A stretch of DNA of 10,089 nt from UBA5862 sp002408105 (lineage in GTDB: Bacteria; Pseudomonadota; Gammaproteobacteria; Pseudomonadales; UBA5862), in NCBI GenBank assembly GCA_034189125.1, contig JAXHVB010000090.1:1-10089 (forward strand), read 5' to 3'. Position numbers and translations under genes: made by a program. The notes under the pieces were generated by a model. The model made no database searches, was not told the DNA's origin, and worked only from the letters and a program-made list of their open reading frames with translations. Of this stretch, positions 7,571 through 10,089 are shown piece by piece. How positions within the stretch are numbered: the first letter of the stretch is position 1; each line of letters opens with the position of its first letter.

Positions 7571-7595
7571 AAGGCCGGCAAATGCCGGCCTTTTT
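7571..7595. terminator. Bidirectional intrinsic terminator between transpeptidase and lipoprotein genes
   Basis: Perfect inverted repeat AAGGCCGGCA (7571-7580) and TGCCGGCCTT (7583-7592), giving a 9-10 bp stem with a tight loop, followed by T's to 7595 on the + strand. On the - strand the stem is followed by TTATTTG, a weaker U tract. It lies 61 bp after the transpeptidase stop and 63 bp beyond the lipoprotein stop, so it can serve both converging transcripts. Confidence 0.85.
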
Positions 7596-7658
7596 AGGTT
7601 GTATCCGCGCGGACATGGGCGCTCTGGGGAACCCACTTTGCGCGGGTGACTCAGCCGG

Positions 7659-7949
7659 TTACTTCGACATGGCCTTCTCGTAAGCGCGCTTCAAGGCCTC
7701 TTCATTGCTGACCGCTTTCTTCAATGCCTCATCGGCGGTGGCGGAAGCAGCAGAGGCTGTGCGCAGCGCTTCGTCCACTTTCGCTTTGAGCCCATTGGCC
7801 GTGGTGTTGGCTTGTTCGGCCATGCGCTTGGCTTCGCGTGCATCAGCGGCTGCGGTTTCGACGGTTTCGTTGCTCGCGCAACCGTTCAGAAGAAGGGCCC
7901 CACCGACAGCGATTGCGGGGAGTGCCAGTGATTTTTTCATTCCAGCCAT
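7659..7949 (-). CDS. Lpp/OprI-type alanine-zipper outer-membrane lipoprotein with C-terminal lysine
   Basis: Small 96-residue lipoprotein. The signal peptide MAGMKKSLALPAIAVGGALL ends in the lipobox LNGC with the lipidated cysteine at 24; the mature chain is 73 residues. Residues about 28-90 are rich in Ala with Glu, Lys and Arg and no Pro, consistent with a trimeric alanine-zipper coiled coil as in Lpp and OprI. The protein ends YEKAMSK, and a C-terminal Lys is what L,D-transpeptidases join to diaminopimelate in Braun lipoprotein. The converging neighbour is such an enzyme; in Pseudomonas, oprI also sits beside an ErfK/YbiS-type gene (from memory). The frame stays open to 8021, but AAGGAA (7958-7963) 8 nt before the ATG at 7949, plus the signal peptide beginning there, fix the start. 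Covalent attachment is inferred. A generic coiled-coil lipoprotein that is not attached is the alternative. Confidence 0.85.
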   Translation of the reverse strand: MAGMKKSLALPAIAVGGALLLNGCASNETVETAAADAREAKRMAEQANTTANGLKAKVDEALRTASAASATADEALKKAVSNEEALKRAYEKAMSK

Positions 7950-7992
7950 GAGCGTGTTTCCTTTAAGTGGTTCACGAAGAACAAGCGTCACT

Positions 7993-8021
7993 ATTGTGGG
8001 AGATGTGCAGCGCGAACTCAA
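7993..8021 (-). promoter_or_regulatory. Candidate sigma-70 promoter of the lipoprotein gene
   Basis: On the leftward strand TTGAGT (8016-8021) and CACAAT (7993-7998) are separated by exactly 17 bp; each matches its consensus at 4 of 6 positions. Transcription would begin near 7986, about 37 nt before the start codon, leaving room for the AAGGAA ribosome site. Its own promoter would make sense for an abundant lipoprotein, since the upstream membrane gene ends only 87 bp away. Confidence 0.4.
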
Positions 8022-8036
8022 CTGGCTGTCGCTGAT

Positions 8037-8879
8037 TCACGTCAGTCTCTGTGGTGGGTCCGCGCTGTCCCGTAACCTGAGCCATAAGACCACACAGAGA
8101 AAAAAAAGTGCCACGGCAATGGACAACGCTTGTTGTTGAGCTGCCAGTGCCACCAAGGCGCAGCCCAGCAATGGGGCTGCGTGCACCCACGGACGCAGGG
8201 GTTCATAGGCCTCGGCGCTGAATTCCTTTGCCAAAGGCCGCAAGCGGCTGGTCAGCAGCAGCAACAGCGGTAGACTCACCGCGAACGCCCAGCCGTTGCG
8301 AGCTGACAGGGCTTGATAAATCAGCAGCCACAAAGCGACAACCGCCGCAACAACCAGGGCAATGGCTGCATACAGATGGTTGGGGCGGGGTGGCATGGTG
8401 CCCGTGGCTTCTCTGTCGAACCACTCTGTGCCCGTTATCAGAAGCGCCACGGGCAGCCCTGGCCAGAGCAAGGGCTGCGGGTGTCCTGCCAGTGCCACAC
8501 CGACCATGGCGGCGCAGTACACACCGGTGCCCAAATAGAACGCTGCCAATGCTGTCTGAGGACTTCTGGAGTGCAGTGCGCTGAACACCACCAACGGAAT
8601 CGCCCACAGCATGCACGCGGGGTTGGCCAACGCAGCCAGGTACACCGAAAAAAGATAAAAGCTGTACGCCAACAGGTGGCGTGCGCCCGGGGTTAGGTGC
8701 AGTCGCTGACGGCCTGTCTCCATCTGGCCCGGTGCGATCGACTGACCGATTCGATTGCCAAGCATCAGCAGCACCATGGCCCCCAGCAGCAACAGCCTGT
8801 GGCCTGACACGGCAACGGGGGTGGTGAGTGTGCCCATCCAGAGCACCAGGGTCACCGTGGCAAAATTCAATGACGACAT
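8037..8879 (-). CDS. Unrecognised multi-spanning inner-membrane protein
   Basis: I do not recognise this 280-residue protein. It is strongly hydrophobic, with roughly eight probable membrane segments: about 5-22, 27-41, 68-85, 88-102, 109-130, 137-150, 169-190, 196-210, then 234-249 and 252-267 near the end; the exact number is uncertain. Charged loops include GNRIGQSIAPGQMETGRQR (41-59), TEWFDREATGTMPPRPNH (151-168) and LRPLAKEFSAEAYEPLRPW (213-231), the likely conserved or functional parts. No nucleotide-binding or catalytic motif was identified. No clear ribosome site precedes the ATG at 8879; an in-frame ATG at 8837 would shorten it by 14 residues. It starts close to the divergent TIGR03790 gene, so the two may share a control region. 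An A8 run (nt 8100-8107) encodes Leu-Phe-Phe near the C-terminus. Real coding is likely from length, hydrophobic pattern and absence of a better frame. Confidence 0.72.
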   Translation of the reverse strand: MSSLNFATVTLVLWMGTLTTPVAVSGHRLLLLGAMVLLMLGNRIGQSIAPGQMETGRQRLHLTPGARHLLAYSFYLFSVYLAALANPACMLWAIPLVVFSALHSRSPQTALAAFYLGTGVYCAAMVGVALAGHPQPLLWPGLPVALLITGTEWFDREATGTMPPRPNHLYAAIALVVAAVVALWLLIYQALSARNGWAFAVSLPLLLLLTSRLRPLAKEFSAEAYEPLRPWVHAAPLLGCALVALAAQQQALSIAVALFFLCVVLWLRLRDSADPPQRLT

Positions 8880-8923
8880 TGCAAGGGAAACCCAGCGCCG
8901 TCAGGCGCGGCGAGCCAAAAATT

Positions 8924-9994
8924 GTGCGCAAAGTAGCAAATAATCGGACAAGAGCAAAAATCTCACTGGCCTTGGGCCTGTTGGCGTTGGCTGCGTGCGT
9001 GTCATGCCCAGTTGCAGCCATCGGGCCTGCTCAACTGGGTGTTTTGGTCAACCTGGCTGACCCTCACAGTGTTGCAGTCGGGCAGAGGTACCTTGACCAG
9101 CGCGGAATCCCCAGCGCCAATCGCGTCGAGGTGAATTTCAAGTCGGGCACAGCGGTGCTGTCCCCCGGGGTCTTTGAGGCAATTAAGCGCCGCATTGATG
9201 ACCTCACCCCTGCAGGCGTGCAAGCCTTTGCGATCACCTGGACCCGGCCGTATCGCGTGGGGTGTATGTCGGTCACCACGGCCGTGGCGGCAGGATATGA
9301 CCCTGCCTTTTGCCACCCCCCCGACCGCCGCTGTGCTCCCACACGCAAGTTGATGTACTTCGACAGCCAGTCCAGCGCGCCATGGACAACCCATGGCATT
9401 CGTCCCGCGATGGTGCTCGCCGGCAACACCCTGGCAGAGGTCGATCGATTGATCCATCGTGGCGTGCAATCAGACGGCCGAATGCCGGAAGGTGTGGCAT
9501 ACCTACTGAGCACCTCGGACAGCGCGCGAAATGTTCGGGCGGTTCAGTATGGGCAGGTGTTCTCTCGGGTTGCCGGCCGGATTCGGGTGCGGCGCATTGA
9601 GCAGGACTGGATTCGAGACAAATCCAACGTGCTCTTTTATTTCACCGGGACCACGCAGGTTCAGCACCTCGAAACCCTGCGTTTTGTTCCCGGCGCGGTC
9701 GCGGACCACCTCACCAGTGCTGGGGGGAAACTGGACGGAACCCAGCAAATGCCGGTGTTGGCCTGGCTCGAGGCAGGGGCCACCGGGAGCTACGGGGCGG
9801 TCACCGAACCCTGCAACTATCCGGACAAGTTCCCCCGCCCGGCGGTGCTGATAGACCATTACCTGAACGGCGAAACCTTGATCGAAGCCTATTGGAAGAG
9901 TGTCGCGAGCCCGGGACAGGGGCTGTTTGTTGGCGAGCCGCTGGCACGGCCGTTCGGCCTGGCACCCAGGTCGAACGAGGGCGATCGAATGTGA
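8924..9994 (+). CDS. Exported TIGR03790-family protein of unknown function
   Basis: Recognised as TIGR03790 from its ordered motifs; the family has no known function to my knowledge. From the GTG at 8924 (356 residues): signal sequence 1-32; LGVLVNLADPHSVAVGQRYL with RGIP about 38-64; a central MVLAGNTLAEVDRLI segment; a C-terminal core with QMPVLAWLEAGATGSYGAV (about 275-293), TEP, IDHYLNGETLIEAYW and VGEPLARPFG, where relatives more often have GDPL. The signal region contains LAAC at 22-25, which could be a lipobox, or a type I site could follow PVAA. The frame is open further upstream (GTG 8828, ATG 8870), but those starts overlap the divergent gene, add a signal-less stretch and lack a ribosome site; 8924 is chosen because the signal peptide begins there, though its ribosome site is also weak. 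Cysteines in the RVGCMSV, AFCHPPDRRC and EPCNYP segments could form disulfides. Confidence 0.85.
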   Translation: MRKVANNRTRAKISLALGLLALAACVSCPVAAIGPAQLGVLVNLADPHSVAVGQRYLDQRGIPSANRVEVNFKSGTAVLSPGVFEAIKRRIDDLTPAGVQAFAITWTRPYRVGCMSVTTAVAAGYDPAFCHPPDRRCAPTRKLMYFDSQSSAPWTTHGIRPAMVLAGNTLAEVDRLIHRGVQSDGRMPEGVAYLLSTSDSARNVRAVQYGQVFSRVAGRIRVRRIEQDWIRDKSNVLFYFTGTTQVQHLETLRFVPGAVADHLTSAGGKLDGTQQMPVLAWLEAGATGSYGAVTEPCNYPDKFPRPAVLIDHYLNGETLIEAYWKSVASPGQGLFVGEPLARPFGLAPRSNEGDRM

Positions 9995-10047
9995 GGTGGT
10001 TGGCACTTTTGGCCCCTGCACTCCTTCTCTGGCTGTGCCTGGGATAA
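9991..10047 (+). CDS. Possible tiny hydrophobic peptide overlapping the TIGR03790 stop
   Basis: A GTG at 9991 overlaps the upstream stop (GTGA, 9991-9994), a classical translational-coupling arrangement, and opens an 18-codon frame reading MRWLALLAPALLLWLCLG before TAA. It looks like a bare signal sequence or a single membrane helix. It could be a real small membrane peptide, the stub of a broken lipoprotein gene, or chance in GC-rich sequence. The 42 bases to the window edge show no continuation I can name. Confidence 0.2.
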   Translation: MRWLALLAPALLLWLCLG

Positions 10048-10089
10048 GAGGGCCTGGTTGCAGGTCTAGACTCAGGGCAGATGCAATGG

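Noticed and set aside
8420..8700. UbiA prenyltransferase identity for the membrane protein
   Set aside because: The loop WFDREATGTMPPRP faintly recalls the UbiA DxxxD motif, but it is in the middle of the chain, lacks the second aspartate at the right spacing and has no second Asp-rich motif.
8203..9021. 272-codon - strand frame overlapping the membrane-protein gene in another phase
   Set aside because: Its translation is rich in Arg, Gly and His with no coherent domain, while the overlapping frame gives clean hydrophobic segments; it also crosses into the divergent gene.

Overview
This is a GC-rich chromosomal window that reads like a betaproteobacterium, most likely Burkholderiales and perhaps Comamonadaceae. 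The assignment is inferred from the gene set (a second-type LexA next to imuA, an Lpp/OprI-type lipoprotein next to an L,D-transpeptidase, a TIGR03790 protein) and the base composition. No rRNA, tRNA, insertion sequence or CRISPR array was seen.

Left third (1-4806): two signalling genes face each other tail to tail. A GAF-PAS-PAS-GGDEF-EAL cyclic-di-GMP protein, cut at its 5' end by the window edge, runs rightwards. The leftward gene encodes a fusion of a complete Amt ammonium channel to a HAMP-like linker and a chemoreceptor (MCP) signalling domain. The two stop codons share the palindrome CTAG. The Amt-MCP fusion looks like an ammonium transceptor for the chemotaxis machinery and is the most unusual object here.

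Middle (4877-6274): leftward lexA then imuA. LexA keeps its cleavage site and Ser/Lys dyad but has a recognition helix unlike the canonical proteobacterial one. The expected partners imuB and dnaE2 do not follow; the Amt-MCP gene does. Upstream of lexA lies an AT-rich patch with an 8-bp inverted repeat and a near-match SOS box, a likely autoregulatory operator.

Right half (6275-10089): a YkuD-type L,D-transpeptidase (rightward) converges on a small alanine-rich lipoprotein (leftward) that ends in lysine, with a strong shared terminator between them. The pair fits enzyme and substrate for tethering the outer membrane to peptidoglycan. Next come an unrecognised multi-spanning membrane protein (leftward) and, divergent from it, an exported TIGR03790-family protein of unknown function, followed by a tiny overlapping hydrophobic frame at the right edge. 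No gap between genes exceeds 300 bases; the largest, about 240 bp between lexA and the transpeptidase, holds the operator candidates and one hairpin.
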